DNA of 64,000 nucleotides from Chromatium weissei (GTDB lineage: Bacteria > Pseudomonadota > Gammaproteobacteria > Chromatiales > Chromatiaceae): NCBI RefSeq assembly GCF_016583765.1, contig NZ_NRRR01000001.1:620001-684000 (forward strand). The letters are read 5' to 3'. Numbering within the stretch: position 1 is the first letter of the stretch; each line of letters opens with the position of its first letter. The position numbers and the translations under genes are program-made. This document shows, piece by piece, positions 44,776 through 56,159 of this stretch. The notes under the pieces were generated by a model. It was not told where the DNA came from and did no database searches. It saw only the letters and a list, made by a program, of their open reading frames with translations.

Positions 44776-47292
44776 ATGACAGTGCTTCACCTATTAACAG
44801 AAACCATCGCACACCATCGCGCTGGTCATTTGGATCTCGCAGCGGCTGGCTATCAACAGGTATTAGCACAAAATGCGAATCACGCTGAAGCGCAGCATGG
44901 TCTTGGAATACTGGAAATTGAATGCGGTGCTTTTGATTCTGGTTTAGCGCATTTACAGTGCGCATTGGAATTAGCACCAGAAATTGGAATGTACTGGCAA
45001 GCATACGCTGAAGGATTGTTATTAGCTGGACGTGCTGCCGATGCACTGACTGTCATTCAACACGCGCAAGCTAATGGATTGGAAACACCAGCGGCAACAG
45101 AATTAAAAGCACGTTTATTGCGAATAATAACGCCATCGTCATTCACTGCTACTGAAACACAAGAACCAACCGCAACTGAGATTGATGCCTTATTCACGCA
45201 GTTTGAACAAGGACAAGATAAGGCCACGCAACAACTCGCGCAAACGTTAACAGAACGTTATCCTAATCATCCTTTAGGTTGGAAAATGCTGGGAACGGTG
45301 CTCGCACAATGTCAATGCAGTCAAGAGGCGGTAACGGCATTGAAAAAGGCGCTGCAACTTGATTCTAATGATGCGGAATCTCTGAATACGCTTGGTGTGG
45401 CTTTTGAAGATTTAGCGCAATTGGATGATGCGTTACTTTGTTATGCTAAAGCAGCGAAATTAGCTCCAAATTTTGTAGCTGCATTTTACAATTTAGCGAA
45501 ATTAGCTTATCACTTAGGGCACGCAGAAGATGCAAAGTTATATTGCCATCATGCGTTATCTGTTAATCCAAACCATGTTAAATCTTATCTCGTTCTCGGC
45601 GCGATTTTGCGTAACGAACAGAAGTTTGAAAAAGCAATTGAATGCTATGAGCAAGCACTGACTTTACAACCAAATAATGCCGAGATTCTCAGCAGTCTTG
45701 GCAATGCGCAGCTCGCCTTTGGTCAATTAAATGATGCGCTGGTTTCGCAACAACGCGCCGTGCAAATTCAACCTGATCATCCTGAAATTATTGCTAATCT
45801 TGGTAATGCGTTTCAGCGGCTTGGGCGTTTGAATGAATCAGCAGTAATGTATAAAAAAGCATTACATCTTTGTGGCAGTCATCAATTAACCGAACGCAAA
45901 CAAGTTGCCTCGCAATTGCTTGATGTGATGCTGCAATCAAACGATTCTGAAATGCTGGCGATTCGTGCTAATACCAATCGAGCGTTTAATCATTTAGATG
46001 ATGCGATTACGGATTACAAAAAAGCGTTAGCAATTAACGCACCTAAAAAGCTCTATAGCTCTCTGCTATTTTCTTTGAATTATCATCCCGATCAATCGGC
46101 AAAAGAAATCTTCTCCGTTTACCAAGAATTCAATCAACAGGTTGCTGAACCCTTACACTGCAATTGGCAACCACACGCTAATGATCGCACTCCCAATCGA
46201 CGATTAAAAATTGGTTATGTATCGCCAGATTTTCGCGCACATTCCACGCTGTATTTTTTAGAACCACTTTTGGCGCGGCATGATAAAACTCAATTTGAGG
46301 TGACAGCCTATGCTGAATTAACCAGCGAAGATGTCATTACAAAGAATTATCAACAAATCGTTGATCATTGGGTTTTAACACGAGATTTAACTGATGCAGA
46401 ATTGGCAGCGCGTATTCGTGCTGATCAGATTGATATTTTGATTGATCTTGCCGGACACACTGCAAATAATCGTCTTAGTGTTTTCGCTTATCGCCCGGCT
46501 CCAATTGCCATTTCTTGGCTTGGCTATGCGTATACCACTGGTTTAACTGCAATTGATTATTTCTTAACCGATGAAATAATGACTCCGCTGGGCAGTGAAC
46601 ATTTGTTTTCTGAAACGCCATGGCGCATTACAACACCAGCTTATGTTTACCGACCAAATCACACAATGGGTGAAGTCAATGCGTTACCGGCAACTGCGCG
46701 TGGTTATGTCACGTTTGGAACCTTGACGCGTGCAATAAGAATTAATCATCACACGATTCGCGTGTGGTCAATGATTTTGCAACGGCTTCCTACTGCGCGA
46801 TTGGTGGTGAATAGTAAAGATTTTACATCAGCAGCAATGCAAACTGATTTAATTAAACGCTTTGCTGCATACGGTATTACTGCCGACCGATTGGAAATTG
46901 GTTGTGACTCTCCGCCGTGGAATGTACTGCGCGGAATTGATATGAGCTTAGATTGCTTTCCGCATAATTCGGGAACGACACTATTTGAAACGCTTTATCT
47001 CGGCGTGCCGTTTATTACTTTGGCGAGCCGTCCGAGCGTGGGAAGACTCGGTAGTTCAATTTTAACTGGCGTTGGTCACGCGGAATGGATTGCAAATAGT
47101 GAGAATGAATATATTGAAAAAGCGGTGGCGCTGGCAAATGATTTACCACGTTTATCCGCAATTCGTGCCAATTTGCGTGATGAATTAAAAAGCAGTTCCT
47201 GTTGTGATGAAGTTGAATTTGCGCGGCGAGTTGAGCAGGCGTATCGCGCAATGTGGATAAAATGGGTTTCTGCTCACACTGAAAACGAATGA
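44776..47292 (+). CDS. TPR-containing GT41 (O-GlcNAc transferase/SPINDLY-like) glycosyltransferase
   Basis: The 838-aa cytoplasmic protein has about ten TPR units in the first 430 residues (for example EILSSLGNAQLAFGQLNDAL) and a C-terminal GT41 domain: RLKIGYVSPDFRAHSTLYFL, DILIDLAGHTANNR, SWLGYAYTTGLTAIDYFLTD and DCFPHNSGTTLFETLYLGVP. GT41 enzymes O-glycosylate Ser/Thr of proteins. In the loop where the animal enzyme has its key Lys (NQLYKIDP), this protein has RAIRINHH. ATG at 44776 (cggag site) is preferred to GTG at 44758. It lies 30 bases after the fusion protein gene, so it probably modifies the Thr/Ser-rich secreted proteins before export (inference). Confidence 0.88.
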   Translation: MTVLHLLTETIAHHRAGHLDLAAAGYQQVLAQNANHAEAQHGLGILEIECGAFDSGLAHLQCALELAPEIGMYWQAYAEGLLLAGRAADALTVIQHAQANGLETPAATELKARLLRIITPSSFTATETQEPTATEIDALFTQFEQGQDKATQQLAQTLTERYPNHPLGWKMLGTVLAQCQCSQEAVTALKKALQLDSNDAESLNTLGVAFEDLAQLDDALLCYAKAAKLAPNFVAAFYNLAKLAYHLGHAEDAKLYCHHALSVNPNHVKSYLVLGAILRNEQKFEKAIECYEQALTLQPNNAEILSSLGNAQLAFGQLNDALVSQQRAVQIQPDHPEIIANLGNAFQRLGRLNESAVMYKKALHLCGSHQLTERKQVASQLLDVMLQSNDSEMLAIRANTNRAFNHLDDAITDYKKALAINAPKKLYSSLLFSLNYHPDQSAKEIFSVYQEFNQQVAEPLHCNWQPHANDRTPNRRLKIGYVSPDFRAHSTLYFLEPLLARHDKTQFEVTAYAELTSEDVITKNYQQIVDHWVLTRDLTDAELAARIRADQIDILIDLAGHTANNRLSVFAYRPAPIAISWLGYAYTTGLTAIDYFLTDEIMTPLGSEHLFSETPWRITTPAYVYRPNHTMGEVNALPATARGYVTFGTLTRAIRINHHTIRVWSMILQRLPTARLVVNSKDFTSAAMQTDLIKRFAAYGITADRLEIGCDSPPWNVLRGIDMSLDCFPHNSGTTLFETLYLGVPFITLASRPSVGRLGSSILTGVGHAEWIANSENEYIEKAVALANDLPRLSAIRANLRDELKSSSCCDEVEFARRVEQAYRAMWIKWVSAHTENE

Positions 47293-48368
47293 CGTATTGG
47301 ATAATGAATCGCATGATCGAAACACTTGCATGGATTAACGCGCCCTGTTCATTACCAAATGCTGCTGCTGCAGAAGCCGCGCGCCAGCGTCAGAATCAAT
47401 TAACAAAACCCTATGGTTCATTAGGGCGTTTGGAAGAAATGGCTATTGCACTTGCGGGAATGCAAAACACTGCAACGCCATCGCCTGACCCAATACAGGT
47501 ATTGCAATTTCTATCCGATCACGGTGCGGTTGCTGAGGATATTTCTGCTTTTCCGCAAATCGTGACACTGCAAATGCTGCGGAATATGAGCAATGGCGGT
47601 GCACCGGTGACGGTAATGGCGCGGGCGTTGAATGTGCGAATTGAAATTACCAATGTCGGTACGGTCAGCGATGCCGGTGAATTGCCGAATGTGCGCAATG
47701 AACGGCTCGGTGATGGAACGGGCAACATTGCCCGCGAGCCAGCGATGAACGAGCGTCAATTGATTGACGGTCTCAATCTCGGACGGGCGGCGGTGGAGCG
47801 GGCGCTGGCAACTGGTGCGAAGTTATTGATTTGTGGAGAAATGGGCATCGGCAGCACCACTTCGGCGACGGCGTTGGCCTGTGCGCTGCTCGGCGAATCT
47901 GCTGAGAGTTTGGTGGGCCCGGGCACGGGTTTGAATGCCACAGGTGTGGCGCGAAAAACACGGGTGATTGATGCGGCGCTGGCACTTCATGCTGCACCGA
48001 ATACGCCGCCGCTCGAATTACTGCGGCGTTTGGCTGGATTTGACATCGTCGCTACGGTCGGCGCGTTTCTCACCGCTGCCCAGCACGGGCTGCCGATCAT
48101 CGTGGACGGATTCATTATGAGCAGCGCCGCGCTCGCAGCAGTGCAATTGCAGCCGCAGGTGCGCGAGTGGATGTTATTTGCCACTGCTTCGGCGGAGCCG
48201 GGACATCAACGCATGATGACGGCGCTCAATGCCAAACCCTATTTGAATTTTGGACTGCGACTCGGTGAAGCGACCGGTGCATTAGCCGTCGTGCCGTTAT
48301 TGAGATTGGCGTGTGAACTGCACCAACACACGGCAACCTTCGCCGAAGCAGGTGTCAGTCAAGAGTGA
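47289..48368 (+). CDS. cobT: nicotinate-nucleotide--dimethylbenzimidazole phosphoribosyltransferase
   Basis: CobT makes alpha-ribazole phosphate, the lower-ligand precursor of cobalamin. The 359-aa reading has KPYGSLGRLEEMA near the N-terminus, FLSDHGAVAEDISAFPQIVT, GEMGIGSTTSATAL and DGFIMSSAAL, with the catalytic Glu expected in the C-terminal part (GLRLGEATGA). The start may be the second ATG (about 47307). It begins in the last codons of the glycosyltransferase gene and leads cobT-cobC-cobS. No cobalamin riboswitch is visible upstream. Confidence 0.93.
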   Translation: MTYWIMNRMIETLAWINAPCSLPNAAAAEAARQRQNQLTKPYGSLGRLEEMAIALAGMQNTATPSPDPIQVLQFLSDHGAVAEDISAFPQIVTLQMLRNMSNGGAPVTVMARALNVRIEITNVGTVSDAGELPNVRNERLGDGTGNIAREPAMNERQLIDGLNLGRAAVERALATGAKLLICGEMGIGSTTSATALACALLGESAESLVGPGTGLNATGVARKTRVIDAALALHAAPNTPPLELLRRLAGFDIVATVGAFLTAAQHGLPIIVDGFIMSSAALAAVQLQPQVREWMLFATASAEPGHQRMMTALNAKPYLNFGLRLGEATGALAVVPLLRLACELHQHTATFAEAGVSQE

Positions 48369-48372
48369 ATGC

Positions 48373-48963
48373 GTGAGCGCGCCGCGTTTCGTCGATTTAC
48401 TGCGGCATGGTGCGGTCAGTGGCGGAGCGCGACTGCGCGGCAAATGCGATGACCCGTTGACAACCGACGGCTGGGCGCAAATGGTGCGCGCCACTGCCGA
48501 TGCGCCAGCGCCAGCCTGGTCACACATCATCAGCTCTCCGGCACAACGCTGCGCGGCATTTGCCCGCCACCTTGCCGCACAACATCACCTTCCCTTGCAC
48601 ATTGATTCAGCACTCGCCGAATGGCAATTTGGCGCGTGGGACGGTTTACCGCTCGCCGAATTGCCCGCCGAGCAACTGCTGCAACTCTGGATCGATCCCG
48701 CACATTTCACGCCACCCGCAGCCGAGCCGTTCGCTGCATTTCAAACGCGAGTCCTCACGGCATGGCAAACGCTGCTGCAATCTACTGAACCGCACCCGTT
48801 GCTGATTACACACGGCGTGGTCATTCGCGTGTTGATTGCGCAGGTGCTGCACATGCCAACTCACGCGCTGGCGCTGCTCGAAGTGCCACCCGCCAATCTC
48901 ACGCGCCTGTGTGTGTATTCACCGCCCGGTCAACCCAGCCTCTTGTTTCATCGGAGTTTTTAA
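48373..48963 (+). CDS. cobC: alpha-ribazole phosphatase, histidine phosphatase family
   Basis: This 196-aa protein (GTG at 48373) begins with the catalytic motif FVDLLRHGAV (RHG) and has SSPAQRCAAFA, EWQFGAWDG and a C-terminal LLITHGVVIR with the second catalytic His. CobC dephosphorylates alpha-ribazole phosphate. It is separated from cobT by 4 bases and overlaps cobS (TAATG). Confidence 0.88.
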   Translation: MSAPRFVDLLRHGAVSGGARLRGKCDDPLTTDGWAQMVRATADAPAPAWSHIISSPAQRCAAFARHLAAQHHLPLHIDSALAEWQFGAWDGLPLAELPAEQLLQLWIDPAHFTPPAAEPFAAFQTRVLTAWQTLLQSTEPHPLLITHGVVIRVLIAQVLHMPTHALALLEVPPANLTRLCVYSPPGQPSLLFHRSF

Positions 48964-49721
48964 TGAATTTGCGCCCGCTGTGGATTGCCGGACGATTTTT
49001 AACCCGCCTGCCGTTTCCCGATCACGGTGTCACGACGGCAGCCGAAGTGGGGCAATCCGTGCTGTGGTATCCGTTCATCGGACTGCTGCTCGGCGGAGTG
49101 ATCACGAGCGTCGCGTGGCTGACGACTGGTGCAGAATCAAGCGTTGCCGCCGCGATGGTGTTAATCGCATGGGTCTGGAGCAGCGGAGCGATTCATTTGG
49201 ACGGCAGCGCCGACAGCGCCGATGGCTGGGTGGGTGGACTGGTAAACCGCGAGCGCACCTTGGAAATTATGAAAGACCCGCGCTGCGGATCAATGGGCGT
49301 GACCGTCATTGCATTGATTTTGATTGCCAAATTTGCCGGATTGCAGGCACTGTTGGCGCACGGCGATGACGGGTTATTGCTGTGGCTGCCACTGCTCGGA
49401 CGGGTGCAATTGCCGTTGCTGCTGCTGACCACCCGCTACGCTCGCTCGCACGGAATGGCGTTTGAACAGGCGCGATATTTACCGCGTCGCGCTGGCTGGC
49501 TGGTCGTCAGTGTCGTGCTGATTGGTGCAGTTCTGATGATCGGCACGATGCAGAACTGGACAATGGCAGCGACGCTGGCGCTGGTCACTGTCGGAATTTT
49601 GCTGGTGATGCGGCGCGCCATGTTGCAGCGATTAGCGGGTTTTACTGGCGACACCGCTGGCGCGGTGGTGGAAATGACCGAAATGACGTTGCTGCTGATT
49701 CTCAGTGGAAATTGGACGTAA
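48963..49721 (+). CDS. cobS: adenosylcobinamide-GDP ribazoletransferase
   Basis: CobS joins alpha-ribazole to adenosylcobinamide-GDP in the inner membrane. The 252-aa protein (ATG at 48963 overlapping the cobC stop) has RFLTRLPFP, HLDGSADSADGW (the acidic Mg-binding motif), IMKDPRCGSMG and several membrane helices. It ends close to the convergent adaptor gene at 49731. Confidence 0.93.
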   Translation: MNLRPLWIAGRFLTRLPFPDHGVTTAAEVGQSVLWYPFIGLLLGGVITSVAWLTTGAESSVAAAMVLIAWVWSSGAIHLDGSADSADGWVGGLVNRERTLEIMKDPRCGSMGVTVIALILIAKFAGLQALLAHGDDGLLLWLPLLGRVQLPLLLLTTRYARSHGMAFEQARYLPRRAGWLVVSVVLIGAVLMIGTMQNWTMAATLALVTVGILLVMRRAMLQRLAGFTGDTAGAVVEMTEMTLLLILSGNWT

Positions 49722-49730
49722 ATTCAGCAT

Positions 49731-50795
49731 TTAACGCACGCGCACCGCTTGTCCGGGTTGCAACCGATTCACACCCAGCGCCACCACCGGCGTTCCCAGC
49801 GCCAGCGCAGTTTCAATCTCGGCAAATTCATCATCGATTGCCAGCACGGTTACCGGCTCCGGCTGCACGCGTCCATCCACGACACGCCACACCAATGCAC
49901 CTTTCGCTTGCTCCAATATCGCACCGAGCGGCACGCGCATTCGCTGCGGCGAGATTTCGTTGACAAAATGCAGCGTCACCATCGTTCCCAGCGCGGGCGC
50001 TGCTGCTGAATCATCAAACCGATACCGCGCCGCCCAAGTGCGCGTCACCGAATCAGCCGTTTCCGCCACTTCGCGCAATGTCACCGGCAACGATTGCGCC
50101 AGTCCCAAAATTCGCGCCTGCGCGGTACGCGGAACCTGAGCGCGGCGCAATTCCGGCACGGCAACCTCGATTTCACGAGCGCCCGCTTCTGCCACCGTCG
50201 CCACGGCTTGACCGGCAGCAACCACCTGTCCACGTTGCCCGTTCACCGCCACCATCACGCCCGTTGTCGGCGCAGTTAACGTCGCATATTCAATGGCATA
50301 ACGCGCTTGCTGTAACACCGCTTGCGCTGCCGTCAACTGCTCACTGGCAGCGCGAGCAGCCGTTGCAGCGCGGTCATAATCCTGTTGACTGACCAACTTT
50401 TTGTGCAGCATATCCGCCAATCGCTCGCGTTCACGCTGGGCGTTTTCGGTCTCAGCGCGGGCGCTGGCGACCGTCGCTTCTGCGGCAATGCGCTGTTCAA
50501 TCACGTCACGCGGATCAAGTTGAAACAGCACCTGCCCGACACTGACGACCGCGCCAATATCGACGCGGCGTTCACGAATTTCGCCGTTGATGCGAAAGGC
50601 CAGCGGAATTTCGTGACGAGCGCACACGCTGCCAGTCAAATGCCAGTCGGTTGCGGTGGCGCGTTCCAGCGAAGCGGTTAACACCCAAGGCGCGGGCGCG
50701 TTGGAATCTGCGCGCAGAATCGGTGGAAATGCGAGCAGCAGCAACGCAATAAATGCCTTGTTTAATAAAGATTTTTGCGTAAAAACGGACATCAT
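49731..50795 (-). CDS. RND-type periplasmic adaptor (membrane fusion) protein
   Basis: The 354-aa protein has a signal peptide (AFIALLLLAFPPILRADSNA), a split lipoyl domain (RRVDIGAVVSVGQVLFQLDP), a helical hairpin (about 95-165) and a beta-barrel, as in AcrA/MexA-type adaptors. No RND pump or outer membrane factor gene follows: the next gene is convergent cobS, so it is an orphan or uses a pump encoded elsewhere. Its ATG sits directly after the stop of the DinB-like gene, indicating one transcript with glnS. Confidence 0.85.
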   Translation of the reverse strand: MMSVFTQKSLLNKAFIALLLLAFPPILRADSNAPAPWVLTASLERATATDWHLTGSVCARHEIPLAFRINGEIRERRVDIGAVVSVGQVLFQLDPRDVIEQRIAAEATVASARAETENAQRERERLADMLHKKLVSQQDYDRAATAARAASEQLTAAQAVLQQARYAIEYATLTAPTTGVMVAVNGQRGQVVAAGQAVATVAEAGAREIEVAVPELRRAQVPRTAQARILGLAQSLPVTLREVAETADSVTRTWAARYRFDDSAAAPALGTMVTLHFVNEISPQRMRVPLGAILEQAKGALVWRVVDGRVQPEPVTVLAIDDEFAEIETALALGTPVVALGVNRLQPGQAVRVR

Positions 50796-51368
50796 TCATT
50801 CCAGCCGTTGCACGATTTTTTCAATTTGAAGGCGATGGGTGCGGTTATGAATCGCTGCCAGCGCGTGCCAATGTCGCGCTGTGAGCGCACCAAACCACGG
50901 ATGCGGGTAACGCACCCGCGACCGTAACGGGCCGAGGCGCTCGATTAACCGCGAATACCGTTCAACGACGGCGCTCAGAGCGTGAATGCGATCTGCGCCC
51001 GCGTCTTCATGCGGCCACACGTCCGCCAATTGAATTTCCACGCCGTGATCGGAATCGACGCAAATCGCGTGAATCAATGCGGTAATCGCCGTGTTCACCA
51101 TCACCAAATGATCGAGCGTCATGTACACCGACCAGTGACAACTTTCGTTTTCGATGCCCGGAAAGCGCGAAATGGACACGCGCTCAAAGCCTTGCGTGCG
51201 ATTGAGACGGCGACTGATCGCCAGTGTCTGCGCGGCTTCTGTTCGAAACAGTCGCAAAATTGCCGCCGGCGAGGCGACCGAGGCATAAGCGCGAACGCCG
51301 AAATCAGCAATGTGGCGTTCATGCGCTGGCAGTAAAGCAATCGGTGGCGGCGGCAAGTGGTTGTTCAT
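50796..51368 (-). CDS. DinB-like (DUF1569-type) four-helix protein
   Basis: The 190-aa protein shows DinB superfamily features: a first helix with [19 protein letters not shown], then [20 protein letters not shown] with metal-ligand-type histidines, and a C-terminal [20 protein letters not shown] with another His followed by [12 protein letters not shown]. DinB family proteins include metal-dependent thiol transferases; the specific activity here is unknown. It overlaps the glnS stop by 4 bases. Confidence 0.7.
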   Translation of the reverse strand: MNNHLPPPPIALLPAHERHIADFGVRAYASVASPAAILRLFRTEAAQTLAISRRLNRTQGFERVSISRFPGIENESCHWSVYMTLDHLVMVNTAITALIHAICVDSDHGVEIQLADVWPHEDAGADRIHALSAVVERYSRLIERLGPLRSRVRYPHPWFGALTARHWHALAAIHNRTHRLQIEKIVQRLE

Positions 51369-53038
51369 GGTCGATTTTTGCCCCAGGTATCGCGCAATCC
51401 AACAGTCAAATTGAATACGGGACGCGCTGGTGTGGTATCGAAATCGGCGACGAAATAACCTTCACGTTCAAATTGAAACTGCGCGCCAGCGATCACATTC
51501 GCTAACGCCGGTTCCACCACGCAATCGGTGAGGACTTGCAGCGAATGCGGATTCAAATCAGCACGATAGTCGCCACCGCCCGCGCCCGGTATTGGCACTT
51601 GAAACAGTCGGTCATACAGCCGAATTTCCGCCGGAATCGCCGTCGCCGCTGCGACCCAGTGAATCACGCCCTTGACTTTGCGCCCTTCGGGATTCTTGCC
51701 CAGCGTGGCGAAATCGACGCTGGCGCGCAGTTCAAGCACCGCGCCAGCCGCATCTTTAATCACCTCGTCGCAGCGAATGACGTAAGCGCCACGCAGTCGC
51801 ACTTCACCGTTGGGAATCAACCGCTTAAAATCCTTCGGCGGCTGTTCTGCAAAATCGTTTTGGTCAATCCAGAGTTCTGCACCAAACGGCAGTTCACGGC
51901 TGCCCAAGCTGGCATCTTTCGGATGATTGGCGAGCGTGACTGTTTCGCAGTTGTTCGCCGGGTAATTGGTCAACACCACTTTCAGCGGTCGCAATACCGC
52001 CATGCGGCGCGGCGCATTGGCATCCAAATCATCACGAATCGCACTTTCCAACAGCGCCATTTCCACCAGATTGTCGGATTTGGTCACACCGACGCGTTCG
52101 CAAAATTCTCGAATCGCGGCTGGCGTGTAACCGCGTCGCCGCAATCCAGCCAGCGTCGGCATTCGCGGATCATTCCAGCCGTTAACCAACTGCTCGCTAA
52201 CCAATTCGGTCAAACGCCGTTTGCTCATCACCGTGTATTCCAAATTCAGTCGACTGAATTCGATTTGGCGCGGTTTGCTGGGCACGGAAACATGGTCAAT
52301 GCACCAGTCGTATAGCGGACGATGATCTTCAAATTCCAGAGTGCACAGCGAATGGGTGATGCCTTCGAGCGCATCGGAAAGCGGATGGGTGTAGTCGTAA
52401 GTCGGATACAAACACCACGCGCTGCCGGTTTGATGGTGAATCACGCCGTGTTTGATGCGATACAACACCGGATCGCGCAGATTGATATTGGGCGAACGCA
52501 TGTCGATGCGAGCGCGAAGTGTGCGACTGCCGTCCGCAAATTCACCGTTGCGCATTCGGGCGAACAGATCGAGATTCTCCGCAATTGAACGCTCGCGGTA
52601 TGGACTATCGCGCCCCGGATCGGTCAGGGTTCCGCGATAAGTGCGCGTGTCTTCGGCGCTGAGATCGCAGACGTAAGCCAAACCTTTTTCAATCAATTCA
52701 ACGGCAAATTGATAAAGCTGCTCGAAATAATCGGAAGCAAAAAATCGCCGGTCGCCCCAGTCAAAACCCAGCCACCGCACATCCGCTTGAATGGAATCGA
52801 CAAATTCAACATCTTCCTTTAATGGATTGGTGTCGTCGAAACGCAGATTGCAAGTGCCGCCGTAATCCAGCGCCAGCCCAAAATTCAAGACGATGGATTT
52901 GGCATGACCAATGTGCAAATAACCATTGGGTTCCGGCGGAAAGCGGGTAGCGATGCGCTCATGTTTGCCGGAAGCCAAATCTGCGTCGATGATCTGGCGA
53001 ATAAAGTTGGTGCGGGGCGGCGCGGCGGCTTCGGTCAT
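51365..53038 (-). CDS. glnS: glutaminyl-tRNA synthetase
   Basis: The 557-aa class I synthetase has the HIGH motif within [20 protein letters not shown], the KMSKS-equivalent VMSKRRL, and the GlnRS-specific elements RFDDTNP and [18 protein letters not shown], plus a C-terminal anticodon-binding beta-barrel. GlnRS presence agrees with a gamma- or betaproteobacterial origin. It heads the glnS/DinB-like/adaptor operon. The ATG at 53038 opens [18 protein letters not shown]. Confidence 0.97.
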   Translation of the reverse strand: MTEAAAPPRTNFIRQIIDADLASGKHERIATRFPPEPNGYLHIGHAKSIVLNFGLALDYGGTCNLRFDDTNPLKEDVEFVDSIQADVRWLGFDWGDRRFFASDYFEQLYQFAVELIEKGLAYVCDLSAEDTRTYRGTLTDPGRDSPYRERSIAENLDLFARMRNGEFADGSRTLRARIDMRSPNINLRDPVLYRIKHGVIHHQTGSAWCLYPTYDYTHPLSDALEGITHSLCTLEFEDHRPLYDWCIDHVSVPSKPRQIEFSRLNLEYTVMSKRRLTELVSEQLVNGWNDPRMPTLAGLRRRGYTPAAIREFCERVGVTKSDNLVEMALLESAIRDDLDANAPRRMAVLRPLKVVLTNYPANNCETVTLANHPKDASLGSRELPFGAELWIDQNDFAEQPPKDFKRLIPNGEVRLRGAYVIRCDEVIKDAAGAVLELRASVDFATLGKNPEGRKVKGVIHWVAAATAIPAEIRLYDRLFQVPIPGAGGGDYRADLNPHSLQVLTDCVVEPALANVIAGAQFQFEREGYFVADFDTTPARPVFNLTVGLRDTWGKNRP

Positions 53039-53179
53039 GGTGATTTCAATGTGCGAAAAAAATGAAGAATTGCCGCATTCTAGCGCCTGTCACGCGGATT
53101 GAAAGAATCGCAACGCGGGCGCTTGCGCTATTCTGTTTCATTCTGCCATTGCTTGCGGCAAGCCCACATCGAGCGCCTC

Positions 53180-53500
53180 ATGCTGATTCAATTTCAAACG
53201 CCAGCCTACGCGACCATCACCATGTTCGGCGATGTCGCCGTCACGCTCATCAAATTGATGGGACACAGCGGGCATGTGCCTAGCGCGTTGCTCGCCGTCG
53301 ATATTCCGACTGCGCTCGCCCGTTTGGAAGCTGCGGTTTCTGAACATGCCGAGCAGCCGCTTGATCCTGTCACAACACATTCCGCGTCAGCGAGCGATGC
53401 TGGGCAGCACGTCAGTTTGGCACATCGCGCCATGCCATTGATTGCATTGCTCAAAGCAGCGGCGGCGGCAAATGAAAATGTGCTGTGGGAACCGGTGTGA
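53180..53500 (+). CDS. DUF1840 protein
   Basis: The 106-aa protein opens MLIQFQTPAYATITMFGDVA followed by VTLIKLMGHSGHVPSALLA, the DUF1840 signature, and ends with MPLIALLKAAAAANENVLWE. Function is unknown; it is typical of beta- and gammaproteobacteria. The ATG at 53180 is where the family homology starts. It overlaps the start of mobB. Confidence 0.88.
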   Translation: MLIQFQTPAYATITMFGDVAVTLIKLMGHSGHVPSALLAVDIPTALARLEAAVSEHAEQPLDPVTTHSASASDAGQHVSLAHRAMPLIALLKAAAAANENVLWEPV

Positions 53501-54024
53501 GCGGCATGATTCCCGTGATCGGTCTCGTCGCGCCCAGCGGCAGCGGTAAAACCACGTTGTTGCGGCAACTGGTCGCGCTGCTGCATGACCGAGGAATCCG
53601 CGTCGGCTATCTCAAACACGCCCATCACCGTTTTGATCTCGACGTGCCCGGTAAAGACAGTTTTGCAATTCGCGCTGCGGGTGCGGCGCAAACGCTGTTG
53701 GCTTCGCGTCAGCGTTGGGCGCTGCAGGTTGAAGAATCTGCGGCAACCGCTGATCCCGATCTCGACGCGATGCTGGCGCGATTTGACACGGCGCGACTCG
53801 ATCTGATTCTGGTCGAAGGTTTCAAACACGCCCGTTATTCGAAAATCGAGGTGTATCGCGCTGCGCTCGGTCAACCGCCGCTGTATTCGACTGACACCGA
53901 CATCATCGCCGTGGCGACGGCGGATGCACTGCCGATCACGCCGCATCCGCTGCAATTGCCGCTGAATGACGCGCCAGCCATTGTCGATTTCATTCTCGGC
54001 AACATCGCTGGCAGCGCCGGTTAA
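53497..54024 (+). CDS. mobB: molybdopterin-guanine dinucleotide biosynthesis adaptor MobB
   Basis: This GTP-binding protein of about 175 aa has the P-loop VAPSGSGKTTLLRQL at the N-terminus, YLKHAHHRFDLDVPGKDSFA, and LILVEGFKHARYSKIEVYR, the MobB pattern. It assists MobA in forming the guanine dinucleotide molybdenum cofactor. GTG at 53497 overlaps the DUF1840 stop (GTGA); ATG at 53506 is an alternative. Confidence 0.9.
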   Translation: MSGMIPVIGLVAPSGSGKTTLLRQLVALLHDRGIRVGYLKHAHHRFDLDVPGKDSFAIRAAGAAQTLLASRQRWALQVEESAATADPDLDAMLARFDTARLDLILVEGFKHARYSKIEVYRAALGQPPLYSTDTDIIAVATADALPITPHPLQLPLNDAPAIVDFILGNIAGSAG

Positions 54025-54046
54025 TCCGTTGAATTGGAATTGATTC

Positions 54047-55774
<1,728 letters not shown>

Positions 55775-55796
55775 TGAAAACGAAGATAACGCCCAC

Positions 55797-55826
55797 AAAA
55801 AAACCCGTCATATGACGGGTTTTTTG
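55797..55826. terminator. bidirectional intrinsic terminator
   Basis: The palindrome aacccgtcatatgacgggtt is flanked by an A tract on the left and a T tract on the right. It serves gspE on the plus strand and the light-harvesting alpha gene on the minus strand. Confidence 0.9.
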
Positions 55827-55871
55827 TTCGCCAGCGTCTCGTTATAAACTGAACGCTGTTAGCGAAACTGC

Positions 55872-56126
55872 TTACTGCGCTTGAGTTGCAGCAACTGGAG
55901 CAGGTGCAACAACAGCAGCAGGAGCCTTCACACGAACGGAATCTTTCCAGCCGTAGCCTGGCAGAGCCAGTGCGTAGCTATGAATCATCCACATTTGAAC
56001 GAACAGGATGCCAAAGAAAGGAACCATCCAAGTAGCTGGATTGATGACAGTCCAGATTTTCCAATCTTCTTCAGGATGGTTAGGAGCGGCGACAGACGGA
56101 TCAGCAAACATAACTGGAACTTGCAT
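55872..56126 (-). CDS. pucA: light-harvesting complex alpha subunit (LH2 type)
   Basis: The 84-aa membrane polypeptide binds bacteriochlorophyll and carotenoid. The family core is WKIWTVINPATWMVPFFG, with the Mg-ligand His49 in MWMIHSYALALPGYGW. Compared with textbook alpha subunits it has an N-terminal extension of about 20 residues and an Ala/Pro/Val-rich C-terminal tail (about 67-84). LH2 rather than LH1 is favoured by the NPATWM...ALALPGY pattern known from Chromatiaceae, but spectral type cannot be told. A strong site (aaggagat) precedes the ATG. It follows the beta gene by 33 bases. Confidence 0.88.
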   Translation of the reverse strand: MQVPVMFADPSVAAPNHPEEDWKIWTVINPATWMVPFFGILFVQMWMIHSYALALPGYGWKDSVRVKAPAAVVAPAPVAATQAQ

Positions 56127-56159
56127 TCGATATCTCCTTAAATCAAAAAAATGAGGCTC

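Noticed and set aside
47200-47300. Cobalamin riboswitch ahead of cobT
   Set aside because: cobT starts within the coding end of the glycosyltransferase gene, leaving no space for one.
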